64,000 bases of DNA from an uncultured Selenomonadaceae bacterium (GTDB lineage Bacteria > Bacillota > Negativicutes > Selenomonadales > Selenomonadaceae): NCBI GenBank assembly GCA_902778455.1, contig CACYXR010000011.1:1-64000 (forward strand), given 5' to 3'. The notes under the pieces were generated by a model. The model was not told where the DNA came from. It ran no database searches and worked only from the letters and a program-made list of their open reading frames with translations. The position numbers and the translations under genes are program-made. Below, in pieces: positions 15,526-23,962 of the stretch (its first letter is position 1; each line of letters starts with the position of its first letter).

Positions 15526-16047
15526 ATGAAAAAGATTTTGATGATTTGCTTTGCGGTTTTGGTTCTTTGCCAAGCGACGGTGTTTGCAGCCGATTTTATC
15601 CCAAAAGAAGAATTATGTATCGGCGGTATTAATCTTGATTGTACACTGGGATATGTAAAAGAAATATATGGGGAACCCAAGGAAGTAATTAGGGAAGAAA
15701 GAGGAAAAGCTGGTACAAAAGTTGGGATTATTTACTATATAACCTATAAGTATTCGGATGCGTTTTTTGTTACAGGAAAGCTAAGTGAACGAGAATCGCA
15801 AGGAGAGGATGGTGCACGAATTGTCAGCATCCTTATTAAAGATAATTCTTTAGCAACTCCAAGCGGATTCACTGTCGGGATGCCATATTCGGCGGTGGTT
15901 GAAATGTTTGGAGAAAGACATAAAACAACATATAAAGATGTATCATTTTATAGTTATTCGCCAGATAGAGGCGGTAATAGAATAATAAGTTTTTATGTTA
16001 ATGATGCGGAAACAATAACGGAAATTAATGTATATAGCCAACATTAA
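15526..16047 (+). CDS. Small secreted protein, triplet member 1
   Basis: 173 aa with a clear signal peptide (MKKILMICF...TVFAA). The mature part has two similar halves: GGINLDCTLGYVKEIYGEP and TPSGFTVGMPYSAVVEMFGE. This G-x-x-x-x-V-...-G-x-P pattern resembles half-units of BamE/SmpA-like folds, by eye only. ATG 15526 follows GGAGGGG by about 8 bases. It is a paralog of the next two genes. The DNA here is noticeably more AT-rich than the flanking genes. Confidence 0.7.
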   Translation: MKKILMICFAVLVLCQATVFAADFIPKEELCIGGINLDCTLGYVKEIYGEPKEVIREERGKAGTKVGIIYYITYKYSDAFFVTGKLSERESQGEDGARIVSILIKDNSLATPSGFTVGMPYSAVVEMFGERHKTTYKDVSFYSYSPDRGGNRIISFYVNDAETITEINVYSQH

Positions 16048-16079
16048 CAAAGATTCCTTGCAAACTGGAGGCATTGAAA

Positions 16080-16589
16080 ATGAAACGGATTTTGATGCTT
16101 TGTTGCGCTGTACTGTTGTTTTGTCAAACCGTAGCTTTTGCACATGAGATGCCGGATGAGGAAATGTATATAGGCGGAATCACTGTAGGAGATACACTTG
16201 GATATGCAAAATTGATTATGGGCGCTCCAGAACAGATAATACGACAAAAATATACTGAAAAGCGAGATGTAGAATATCTGTATTCGCATGAAAAACTTTT
16301 GGTTCGTGGTGAGATGGAATGGGAGAAAAAGGTTGAAGAAGATGATTTAATTATTTGGAACATATCTATTCACGATAATCAATGGACAACCCCAAGCGGC
16401 ATAACGACAGGAATGCCGTATGCAGAAGTTGTTGCATTGTTTGGGGAAAGTTCAAAAGTGCATCGTACAATGAAACATGAAATGCATTTATACAAAGGGC
16501 AGAAAAGAAATATGTCGTTTTTCGTTGATTCGCAAACTGGACTAATTTCGTCCATTGGTGTTATTTCCCCATCCTTCCAAGGAATCTAA
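16080..16589 (+). CDS. Small secreted protein, triplet member 2
   Basis: 169 aa. Signal peptide MKRILMLCC...VAFA, then the same two-half layout: IGGITVGDTLGYAKLIMGAP and TPSGITTGMPYAEVVALFGE. ATG 16080 is set by GGAGG at 16067-16071. Between the halves the sequence differs from member 1, so the pair is an old duplication. Function unknown; probably periplasmic. Confidence 0.7.
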   Translation: MKRILMLCCAVLLFCQTVAFAHEMPDEEMYIGGITVGDTLGYAKLIMGAPEQIIRQKYTEKRDVEYLYSHEKLLVRGEMEWEKKVEEDDLIIWNISIHDNQWTTPSGITTGMPYAEVVALFGESSKVHRTMKHEMHLYKGQKRNMSFFVDSQTGLISSIGVISPSFQGI

Positions 16590-16679
16590 GCGATGAACAA
16601 ACAGAAAAGGAACTTCAAAAATGGCAAAGTTTTGAAAGCATTGCAATACATTTATATTTTGCAAGAAAGGTGAATGAAA

Positions 16680-17156
16680 ATGATGAAAAGAACTATAATG
16701 CTTACGCTAGGAATCCTTTTTGTGTTGTCGACAGTTTGCTTCGCGGATTATTTACCCGATTCTGAATTTGCCCTTGGCGGCATTTCAGTAAAAGATAATG
16801 TAACAATCGACTACGTCCGAAGTATTTATGGCGAACCACAACTTATATCAAAGAATGATTCTTCGGCAGAATACAGCTATGGGAACACAGTCAAAATTAA
16901 GGTGCATACATTCGGAAGAAAAAATGTGTTTTTCATAGAAACCACCGCCAATAACGGTTTTTCTACACCGTCTGGTCTGTCTGTCGGCATGACCGCAGAC
17001 GATATGATGGATATGTACGGTTCTCCACGAAGCGAAAGAGAAACGAAAGATGGAGGAACGCGTTATATTTATGGAGATAAATACAGAAGCGGAGGAAATG
17101 GAATATTTATAGAAACCAATGAACAGGGGATTATCATTATGATTCAAGTGCATTAA
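16680..17156 (+). CDS. Small secreted protein, triplet member 3
   Basis: 158 aa. Signal peptide MMKRTIMLTLG...VCFAD, then GGISVKDNVTIDYVRSIYGEP and TPSGLSVGMTADDMMDMYGSP, the same two motifs as the two preceding genes. ATG 16680 is preferred to 16674 because AAAGG lies 9 bases before it. It ends the AT-rich block; a 98-base gap with no visible gene follows. Confidence 0.7.
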   Translation: MMKRTIMLTLGILFVLSTVCFADYLPDSEFALGGISVKDNVTIDYVRSIYGEPQLISKNDSSAEYSYGNTVKIKVHTFGRKNVFFIETTANNGFSTPSGLSVGMTADDMMDMYGSPRSERETKDGGTRYIYGDKYRSGGNGIFIETNEQGIIIMIQVH

Positions 17157-17254
17157 AAAATGTCGCTTAATCGTTGCTCCACTATCCGTAGCAGAATGGC
17201 ATTTTGAATTAATGTTTTTAGTGAGTCCTTAAATCATAACAGGAGCGTGATCCA

Positions 17255-18760
17255 ATGGCGAAGTTTTGCAAGCATTGTGGCAGCGAATTGAAAGAAGGAA
17301 AGAAGTTCTGCGCGAAGTGCGGCACGCCGACGGGGGACGCAGTCGGTGCCTCGCCGAGCGCTTGGATTTGCCCTGCCTGCGGGCATGAGAACGCGAAGGG
17401 GAAATTCTGTGCCAAGTGTGGCGGCGGAAAGCCGGAGGAAGCTCCGGCTGCGTCAGTGGAAGAGCCCACGCCGCAAACGGACGAACGTAAAGCTGTAATT
17501 GCTCAACCGAGTGGTTCACCGAACACTTGGATTTGCCCCGCCTGTGGGCATGAGAACGCGAAGGGGAAATTCTGCGCCAAATGCGGCGGGGGAAAGCCGG
17601 AGGAAGCTCCGACTGCTCCGGCGGAATCTCCTGCGATTGAAGACGCGCCCACACCGTCTAAGGAAAGCGACGCTGTGCCGACGCCTTCCGGTTCACCGCC
17701 GGAAAGATTGGTTGCTCCTCCTTCGCCAACGAAAAGTATAGAGGCTGCACCGACGCCGAACGTACAAAACGACGTCCTGCCACTGTCCCCCGAGCAATCG
17801 CCAAAACTGAGCAATAAAAAATTGCCGATCCTTCTCGCGATCCTCGTTGTGGTGGCAGTAGCGGCCTTTTTCGGCAGCGGGAAGCTGGCAGATTCTTATT
17901 ATGCGTCGAAAGCGGAGGAATGCGCCGCCGTTTTGACGGAGAGCAAGACGCTGTTGGACAATCTTGCCGAGACGCCCGCAGATGCCGCGTCGGACGATGT
18001 GAAAAAAATCGCGGATGGACTCGCAAAAAACGCGGAAAAGCTCGAATCCATCAAAAGCGGCATTATGAGCAAACTGCCCAGAAAACCGCATCAAGAAAAA
18101 GTTTGGAACGCCATCGGAAAGAACGCGGAGATGCTTTCCAAGGCGGCAGCTATGGTGCAGTCGCAGGAACGCGCGTTTAATCCGGCGAGCATCAAGCGTT
18201 TCAACGCGCTTGGCGACGAGTGCATGGTCAAATGGGACGAGGCGAACGCGGCGGCTTCGGAAACGACGGTCAAGAACCGGCCGCTTACGGATTTGGTTCC
18301 CTATGCGGACATCAAAAAGGATTTGCAGGCGTTCCGCAGGAATAAGCAGGCATTTGACGCAAAATATGCGCAGGACAAATATAACGAACGCCGGAAGGAA
18401 CGGCAGGCCGCGCAGGAAGAGCTGAAAAAGAAACCCGAAGTCGTATTCCTTGCGGATAACGCTTATAAAAACGGAACCGAGCTCGTTTTAGAGGGGCGCT
18501 TTTACAATGGGACGCCCGATCTCGTGACCGGCGTTATCGATATGGAAGTGGATGTGAAGCTTTCCCTGTGGGACGCGGAGGTACAAAGCCTGACGAACGA
18601 GCCTTGCGCCTTGAACCTGACAGGGCTGCAGCTTGCACCGCAGCAAGCGACGGGCGCTGTGCAGCTCCGGTTGCAGGGGAAAGCGCCGGAAGGGGATTTC
18701 AACGATTTTGAGGATCATGTGCATAAAATCCGTTGGAGCCGGATGAAGGCTCGTTCATAA
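17255..18760 (+). CDS. Zinc-ribbon membrane protein D (three zinc ribbons)
   Basis: 501 aa. Three zinc ribbons: about 5-23 (CKHCGSELKEGKKFCAKCG), then two near-identical CPACGHENAKGKFCAKCGG units about 55 residues apart, encoded by a DNA direct repeat. A Pro/Ser-rich linker, one membrane helix (about 190-208, LLAILVVVAVAAFFGSG) and an extracytoplasmic domain of about 290 residues follow. That domain is helical and Lys/Ala/Glu-rich, ending in a beta-rich FxRRF-like part (LVLEGRFYNGTPDLVTGV). It resembles other zinc-ribbon/YvbJ-like membrane proteins in layout. Partner and role are unknown. Confidence 0.75.
   Translation: MAKFCKHCGSELKEGKKFCAKCGTPTGDAVGASPSAWICPACGHENAKGKFCAKCGGGKPEEAPAASVEEPTPQTDERKAVIAQPSGSPNTWICPACGHENAKGKFCAKCGGGKPEEAPTAPAESPAIEDAPTPSKESDAVPTPSGSPPERLVAPPSPTKSIEAAPTPNVQNDVLPLSPEQSPKLSNKKLPILLAILVVVAVAAFFGSGKLADSYYASKAEECAAVLTESKTLLDNLAETPADAASDDVKKIADGLAKNAEKLESIKSGIMSKLPRKPHQEKVWNAIGKNAEMLSKAAAMVQSQERAFNPASIKRFNALGDECMVKWDEANAAASETTVKNRPLTDLVPYADIKKDLQAFRRNKQAFDAKYAQDKYNERRKERQAAQEELKKKPEVVFLADNAYKNGTELVLEGRFYNGTPDLVTGVIDMEVDVKLSLWDAEVQSLTNEPCALNLTGLQLAPQQATGAVQLRLQGKAPEGDFNDFEDHVHKIRWSRMKARS
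17361..17618 (+). repeat. Direct repeat encoding duplicated zinc ribbons
   Basis: Bases 17361-17453 and 17526-17618 are about 93-base direct repeats, 165 bases apart, differing at only a few third positions. Each encodes one WICPACGHENAKGKFCAKCGG unit. It is a recent in-frame duplication. Confidence 0.85.
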
Positions 18761-18773
18761 GGGAGGATGCTGT

Positions 18774-19514
18774 ATGAAGAAAACGCGATTACTGTTGCTG
18801 ACTCTTGTTTGTCTGTTGACTTTCTGCGTTTCCACGGCTTTCGCCGGTTCGTTTTCCATGTTGGCGTCCACGGGAACATTGCAGCTTTCCAACAACCAGG
18901 CGTGGAAGCAGGAATATAAGACGGACATCGGGAAATTCAAGATCAGTTTCCGCAAGATGTGGAACAGCTCCGACAAGAAGAAATACCATCTGTTTATCGA
19001 GTGGGACGGCAAACGCATTGCCGACGGTTATTGTCCGACTAACAACACCGGTTACAGCTTCAAGATTTTCCAGGATCAGCAGACCAGCCGCATTTTCGTC
19101 GCGCTGGAGACGCGTGACCGCATTGTGTTAATGGGCTATGATCCAGTTGCTAATCGGCTGGAAAAGTATGTGGACAGCAGGGACTATCGAAGCAGGCGAG
19201 GAAATCCGCGAATCTTGGTGGATAAGGACAAGGATTTGGTGTTGTCCTTTATCGGGGACGGGCACGGGATTCCGACGGAGTACAAGTTGTTTTGGGACGC
19301 CGAGAATAATTGGTTCGGCTACAAGGACGTTACCGCCCATCCTCCTGCGTCTGAAACGGACGAATCGGAGTACGAGCCGGGAGATGAGGCGGAATATGAA
19401 CCGGAATATGAGCAGCATTACGAGCCTCAAGCCGTAAGCAGCGCTGAGAGCGCATCTGCCACAGCGACTGACGAGCTTTTCTACTACGAGGAAGAGATCG
19501 TGGTCGGCAGCTGA
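18774..19514 (+). CDS. Secreted protein, last gene of the zinc-ribbon operon
   Basis: 246 aa. Signal peptide MKKTRLLLL...TAFAG, a mature domain of about 165 residues rich in aromatic and charged residues (FKISFRKMWNSSDKKKYHLFIEWDGK), and a very acidic Glu/Tyr/Ser tail (SEYEPGDEAEYEPEYEQHYEP). I do not recognise the family. The start follows GGGAGG, 14 bases after the previous stop. A terminator follows, so this ends the operon. Confidence 0.7.
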   Translation: MKKTRLLLLTLVCLLTFCVSTAFAGSFSMLASTGTLQLSNNQAWKQEYKTDIGKFKISFRKMWNSSDKKKYHLFIEWDGKRIADGYCPTNNTGYSFKIFQDQQTSRIFVALETRDRIVLMGYDPVANRLEKYVDSRDYRSRRGNPRILVDKDKDLVLSFIGDGHGIPTEYKLFWDAENNWFGYKDVTAHPPASETDESEYEPGDEAEYEPEYEQHYEPQAVSSAESASATATDELFYYEEEIVVGS

Positions 19515-19530
19515 ATCGGCAGAGGAGGGG

Positions 19531-19572
19531 AGAGCGGGAAGACGCGACTGCGTTTTCCCGCTCGTCTTTTTT
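19531..19572 (+). terminator. Terminator of the zinc-ribbon operon
   Basis: GAGCGGGAA...TTCCCGCTC stem (19532-19563) followed by GTCTTTTTT. Confidence 0.85.
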
Positions 19573-19714
19573 GGACATCGTGTTTTTTGAATTGAAGCGC
19601 CGAGCTTACAATATATTCATCGACAATAACGATACGAAAGAAATTGATTTTGCGCCTTTGCCTTGTGCGGGGCGCTATTTTTTCGCTTTATTCAGAGCAC
19701 GGACGTCGCTGCTA

Positions 19715-19742
19715 TTGCAAAACCTGGTCATTGTATTATAAT
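19715..19742 (+). promoter_or_regulatory. Promoter of the TetR-family gene
   Basis: -35 TTGCAA (19715-19720), spacer 16, -10 TATAAT (19737-19742). The AT-rich bases after it (TAGTATTAATATTATGATAA) contain short palindromes that may be the autoregulatory site. Confidence 0.55.
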
Positions 19743-19791
19743 AGTATTAATATTATGATAAGTACAAGAGAAATGCTAAGGAGACGATAGT

Positions 19792-20448
19792 ATGCGAAAT
19801 TTGGAAAAAGACGCCGTTGAGATGGCCAAGCGCCGGGAGAAAATGCTGAAGGTGGGCTTCCGCCTGTTTTCCGAAAAGCAGATTGAACCTGTCGCTATGC
19901 AGGAAGTAGCGAAGGAGTGCAGGTTGGGCATCGCGACGGTTTACCGCTATTTCCACACGAAACTGGTCTTCGCCATCGCCATTGCGACAAAGAAATGGGA
20001 GGACTATTATGTCAAGGTAGAGAAAATGTACAAAAAGCACGGCGGCAGCAAGATGACCGCCGCCAGGGAACTGGAATTCTTCCTCGATTGTTTCATCGAT
20101 CTTTACAGAAACCATAGGGACGTCCTTCGCTTCAACCGAAATTTCGACACGTATATCCGCCATGCGGGACCTACCGAGGAAGAAATGCGCTCTTACAACG
20201 AGGCCGTGGAGGTCTTTGCGAAAAAATTCCACGTGGTTTATGAAAAGGCGCAGACGGACGGCACGCTGAAGGTCGATATGCCGGAGAGGAAATTTTTCCT
20301 GTCGTCCCTTTACATCATGCTTTCCGTTGCCGGGAAATACGCCGAGGGCCTGATTTATCCGCTGGGAATGGAGGAGGAAGAGGACATGACCGAGGAACTG
20401 CTCCGGCTGAAGAAAATGATTCTTGACGAATACCAGGCAAAACTGTAA
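19792..20448 (+). CDS. TetR/AcrR-family transcriptional regulator
   Basis: 218 aa. The N-terminal helix-turn-helix is visible at about 15-60 (MLKVGFRLFSEKQIEPVAMQEVAKECRLGIATVYRYFHTK, quoted in part: IATVYRYFHTK). The C-terminal ligand-binding helices are not similar to a named subfamily. ATG follows AAGGAGACG. It is a single-gene unit between two terminators; the nearest candidate targets are the efflux genes at 20.9-27.1 kb, but linkage is only positional. Confidence 0.85.
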   Translation: MRNLEKDAVEMAKRREKMLKVGFRLFSEKQIEPVAMQEVAKECRLGIATVYRYFHTKLVFAIAIATKKWEDYYVKVEKMYKKHGGSKMTAARELEFFLDCFIDLYRNHRDVLRFNRNFDTYIRHAGPTEEEMRSYNEAVEVFAKKFHVVYEKAQTDGTLKVDMPERKFFLSSLYIMLSVAGKYAEGLIYPLGMEEEEDMTEELLRLKKMILDEYQAKL

Positions 20449-20495
20449 GAGGGAACAAAATTACGGTTTGAAATCTTTGATTTCGTTATAAACGG

Positions 20496-20538
20496 AAAAT
20501 GTGCGTCTGCTTCAAGCAATGGCAGACGCACATTTTTT
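20496..20538. terminator. Bidirectional terminator
   Basis: AAAATGTGCGTCTGC / GCAGACGCACATTTTTT stem (20497-20537) between the convergent tetR-like and universal stress protein genes; A/T runs flank both sides. Confidence 0.85.
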
Positions 20539-20965
20539 ATCGCACGATCAGTACGGGAATGGCGGCGTAATGCAGTACATAGTGGCTGACGCCGCCGAGG
20601 ACGACCGTTTCCATGGGGCTGAGTCCTCGGCTGCCCATAACGATGACGTCGGCGTCTTCGTGCTTTGCCACTTCGAGGATCGTATCCGGCGGAGCGCCGA
20701 CTTCGACGACGCTGGACATTTGGATTTCCGGCGGCACGCGGCGGGCGTGTTCCGCGAGGATGGCATAGCCCTTTTCTTTCATTTCCGGCGGCACGCCGCC
20801 TCCTGTCCATGCCCGCTCCAACAGGGACATTTTCCGGTTCAGATCCGCGACGTGCAGCAGGCACAGTGAAGCGCCGCTGAGCTTCGCGAGGTAGACGGCG
20901 TGGTCCAGCGCGCGGCCGCCCTCCGCCGAGCCGTCCACCGGCACGAGGATTTTTTTGTATTCCAT
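20537..20965 (-). CDS. Universal stress protein (UspA family)
   Basis: 142 aa, a single USP domain. The ATP-binding signature is present: ILVPVDGS at residue 6 and GSRGLSPMETVVLGGVSHYVL near the C-terminus (G-x2-G-x9-G-S/T layout). Family members act in stress survival; their exact role is variable. It begins just after the permease gene stop with AAGGAGA upstream, so it may be co-transcribed with the ABC remnant genes. Confidence 0.9.
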   Translation of the reverse strand: MEYKKILVPVDGSAEGGRALDHAVYLAKLSGASLCLLHVADLNRKMSLLERAWTGGGVPPEMKEKGYAILAEHARRVPPEIQMSSVVEVGAPPDTILEVAKHEDADVIVMGSRGLSPMETVVLGGVSHYVLHYAAIPVLIVR

Positions 20966-20983
20966 AGATTTCTCCTTCTTTCG

Positions 20984-22117
20984 TCACGCTTCCGCAAGGG
21001 AGGCGTGATTTTCATTTTCCGTCAGCTTCTTCCTGTCGGTGTAGAATCGATGGCAGAAGAACAGGGCGACGACGGCGATATAGACGAGGAACAGCCCGAA
21101 AAGCCGCGCGCAGTCCCAGAAGCCCGCGCCCCTTGTCACGAAGTCGCGCACGAGATGGAATTCCCATGTCAGCGGGAAGAAGTGGGACAGCACCAGCACC
21201 CATTTCGACAGGATAGGCACCGGACCCGTGGCTCCGCCAAGGATGAAGCCCCCCGGCAGGAACAGGATCATTCCGCTGGCGGCGACGCCGGGATTCAGCG
21301 CGTACCAGCCGAAGAGCAGCGACATCATGCCCAGCACCCAGATGTAGAAGAACTGGGACAGGAAGAACCAGATCATGCGTCCGCCGATGACCATGTCGCC
21401 CCAGACGCGGAGGATTGCCATGCCGACGAAGAAAGCGACCAGCAGGCAGATGCCGTAGGGAACAAGCCGGAGCATCAGGTCGAAGGGCGAGCCGTTTTTC
21501 AGCAGCGGTTCCCATTTGTGCTCGAGCCTGAGTCGCGGCACCATGCCGATGGTGGCGAATACGAAGAACATGGACGAGAAAAAGAACAGGAAGCCCTGCG
21601 TCTCGCCGTTGGCCGTGGAGGCGGCGGGATTGAACAGGCGGCGGCTGTAAAGCTGGATGCCGCCTTCCGCGCCGCCGGAGGCCATTGCGTTTTCCGTGGC
21701 GACGATTTCCGGCAGCGCCTCCATAATGTCGGCGTGCTGCGCCGTGTTCGTGTAGTCGTAATAGACGCCGATGCTGCCCGACGCGCCGTCGGTGTAGCGC
21801 GCTTTTTCGAGGCCCTTCGGCAGGCAGATCACTGCAATGGCCTGATCCTGATAACAGAGGGCTTTCGGATCGGCGGGAGTGTTGAGGATCGCTGTGACGT
21901 GCATGAAGGGCGACGCGTCGATTTTTTGCGCCAGCTCATGGCTGTATTTCGAGTTGTCGAGGTCGATGATGGCCACGCGGGCGTCGCGGATGCTGTTGTT
22001 GTAAAGCGCCAGCGTGAAGAACACCGCGACGACTATGGCGACGACCAAAGAAACCTTTTGATAGGGCATTCCTTTTCCCGACAACAGGAACTCGATTTCG
22101 TCCTTAACGGAATCCAT
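20984..22117 (-). CDS. ABC-2 type transporter permease (YbhR/YhhJ-like)
   Basis: 377 aa. The layout is typical of ABC-2 exporters partnered with HlyD proteins: one N-terminal helix (about 24-40), a periplasmic domain of about 130 residues (RVAIIDLDNSKYSHELAQKI), then five more helices with FSSMFFVFATIGMVPRLRLEHK and the SKWVLVLSHFFPLTWEFHLVRD block near the end. It overlaps the HlyD gene by 14 bases. No ATPase gene is present, so the exporter is probably incomplete unless it borrows one. Confidence 0.8.
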   Translation of the reverse strand: MDSVKDEIEFLLSGKGMPYQKVSLVVAIVVAVFFTLALYNNSIRDARVAIIDLDNSKYSHELAQKIDASPFMHVTAILNTPADPKALCYQDQAIAVICLPKGLEKARYTDGASGSIGVYYDYTNTAQHADIMEALPEIVATENAMASGGAEGGIQLYSRRLFNPAASTANGETQGFLFFFSSMFFVFATIGMVPRLRLEHKWEPLLKNGSPFDLMLRLVPYGICLLVAFFVGMAILRVWGDMVIGGRMIWFFLSQFFYIWVLGMMSLLFGWYALNPGVAASGMILFLPGGFILGGATGPVPILSKWVLVLSHFFPLTWEFHLVRDFVTRGAGFWDCARLFGLFLVYIAVVALFFCHRFYTDRKKLTENENHASLAEA

Positions 22118-22604
22118 TGGCGTCCACTCCTATCGTCATGCCCGGCAGTACACCATCTGCCGGCTCGGTGTAGACGCGGACCTGGAATGCGGTGAGGTCC
22201 GCCTGTCCTTTCTCGCGCGACATCTTCAGGTCGGCGAAGCCCGGCGCCTGGGCGATCAGCCGGATCGTGCCGTCCACTTTCCTGTCTCCTGCCACAGTCT
22301 TGCCCGTCAAAGTGTCGCCTTCGCGCAGGTTTACGATCTGTTTTTCGCTCAGATAGATATCGTAATAATAGCGGGTGCTTTCCAGCAGGATTACCGGCAC
22401 GTTCGGCGCAATCATCTCGCCCTGCTTCGCGATGATCTTCAGGATACGCCCGTCCTCCGGCGCCCGGAGCGTCAACCGCTCCTTGGAAACTTCCAGTTCC
22501 TTCAGCTGGACTTCCAGCGCTTTTTTCTGCTGGCGAAGGGCCTCCACGTCGTTCTCCCGGTTCCGCGTTTCACTCCGCGCCTGTTCGATGGTGGGCAGCG
22601 CCAT
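22104..22604 (-). pseudogene. HlyD-family adaptor, 5'-truncated
   Basis: 166 aa corresponding only to the C-terminal half of an HlyD/YbhG adaptor: the end of the coiled coil (EALRQQKKALEVQLKELEVSK), the lipoyl-like strand (LTLRAPEDGRILKI..GEMIAPNVPV) and the beta-barrel (FQVRVYTEPADGVLPGMTIGVDANG). The N-terminal membrane anchor and first lipoyl half are missing; an in-frame stop lies about 25 codons upstream. The break is near 22.6 kb, close to the RND operon's promoter region. It probably cannot be exported or anchored. Confidence 0.7.
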
Positions 22605-22764
22605 CGCGTCGGTGTTTCCCGTGTCCGCTGCGCCGGAAAAAGGAAAAAATGTGCGTTTTGTTTATTTAACTTGATATATTATCATTGTTATATTATTATT
22701 ATACATTATGAAGCAGATTTTTTCATGCTGATGCGTGGAATGACAATAGGAGGCAACGAATCTT

Positions 22765-23943
22765 ATGACGAACGGAAAGAAAAAGCTTTTGGGCGCGGCG
22801 CTGTCGGCGATGCTGGCGGCGGGAATCTTCGCAGGCTGCGGAGGCCAGCAGGCGCAGCAGGCGCCGCAGGGGACGCCGGTCAAGGCAATGAAGGTCCTGA
22901 AGCAGGATACGCCGCTGACTTCGGAGTTCGCGGGGCAGGTGCGCGGCAAGGAAGAGGTCAAGATCCTGCCGCGGGTTTCCGGCGCGATCGTGGAGAAATA
23001 TGTGCATGGCGGTCAGTTCGTCAATGAGGGGCAGCCGCTTTACCGCATCGATCCGCGCCAGTATGAGGCTGCGGTGCTTTCCGCGCAGGCCACGCTCGCC
23101 CAGTCCCAGGCGACGCTGGACAACGCCATCATCGATTTGCAGCGCGACGAGGAGCTTCTCGCTTCTGCGGCGATTTCCGAGCAGACTGTGACGACCCAAA
23201 GGGCGCGGGTTAACGAATACGGGGCCGTGGTGGAGGCAAACGCTGCGCTGCTGCAAAGGGCGCAGGACAACCTTGACGACACCGTGGTTTACGCGCCGAT
23301 GTCTGGGCGCCTCGACGTCAACGACGTGGCGGTCGGTACTTACGCGACCAGCGGCCAGACTGCGCTGGTCACCATCGGCACCGTGGATCCGGTCTACGTG
23401 CAGTTCAGCATTTCCGAGACGGAATACCTGAAAGTTATGAACATCCCGGCGCAGTCCACGGGTTCGGTAGAGGATGTTATTGTCAGCATTACGCTGACGG
23501 ACGGCAATATGTATCCGCAGAAGGGGCGGATCGTGCAGGCCGACCGCGCCCTTTCCGAGAACACGGGCACGTTGACCATGAAGGCGCTGTTTCCGAATCC
23601 CAGCGGCATCCTGCTTCCGGGTATGTTCGCCCGGGTGCGCCTGAGCGGCGAGACGGTGCCGGGGGCGCTCCTTGTGCCGCAGCGCGCGGTCCAGCAGGTG
23701 TTGGACAAGACCTTCGTGCTGGTGGTCGGCGACGACGGCAAGTCCCAGGCACGCAGCGTCGAGCTGGGGCCGAAGGTCGGCAGCTACTATATTATCACGA
23801 GGGGCATCACGGAGAGCGACAACGTGATTGTCGAAGGCCTGACCAAATTGCAGGACGGCATGGATCTGCAGGTCACGGCGGTGACGCCGGATCAGATGGG
23901 ATTCACGCTGGTGGCCTCGCCTTCCGTTTCGGACAGGAAGTAA
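22765..23943 (+). CDS. RND efflux periplasmic adaptor (AcrA-like lipoprotein)
   Basis: 392 aa. Lipoprotein signal with the lipobox region AAGIFAGC (Cys about residue 27). The AcrA order follows: lipoyl half (KILPRVSGAIVEKYVHGGQFVNEGQPLYRID), coiled-coil hairpin (about 95-165), second lipoyl half (VYAPMSGRLDVNDVAVG), beta-barrel (FPNPSGILLPGMFARVRL) and membrane-proximal end. It joins the inner-membrane pump at 23963 to an outer-membrane channel. Start follows AGGAGG. The pump follows 20 bases later. Confidence 0.95.
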   Translation: MTNGKKKLLGAALSAMLAAGIFAGCGGQQAQQAPQGTPVKAMKVLKQDTPLTSEFAGQVRGKEEVKILPRVSGAIVEKYVHGGQFVNEGQPLYRIDPRQYEAAVLSAQATLAQSQATLDNAIIDLQRDEELLASAAISEQTVTTQRARVNEYGAVVEANAALLQRAQDNLDDTVVYAPMSGRLDVNDVAVGTYATSGQTALVTIGTVDPVYVQFSISETEYLKVMNIPAQSTGSVEDVIVSITLTDGNMYPQKGRIVQADRALSENTGTLTMKALFPNPSGILLPGMFARVRLSGETVPGALLVPQRAVQQVLDKTFVLVVGDDGKSQARSVELGPKVGSYYIITRGITESDNVIVEGLTKLQDGMDLQVTAVTPDQMGFTLVASPSVSDRK

Positions 23944-23962
23944 GGGATAAGGAGAATAGACA

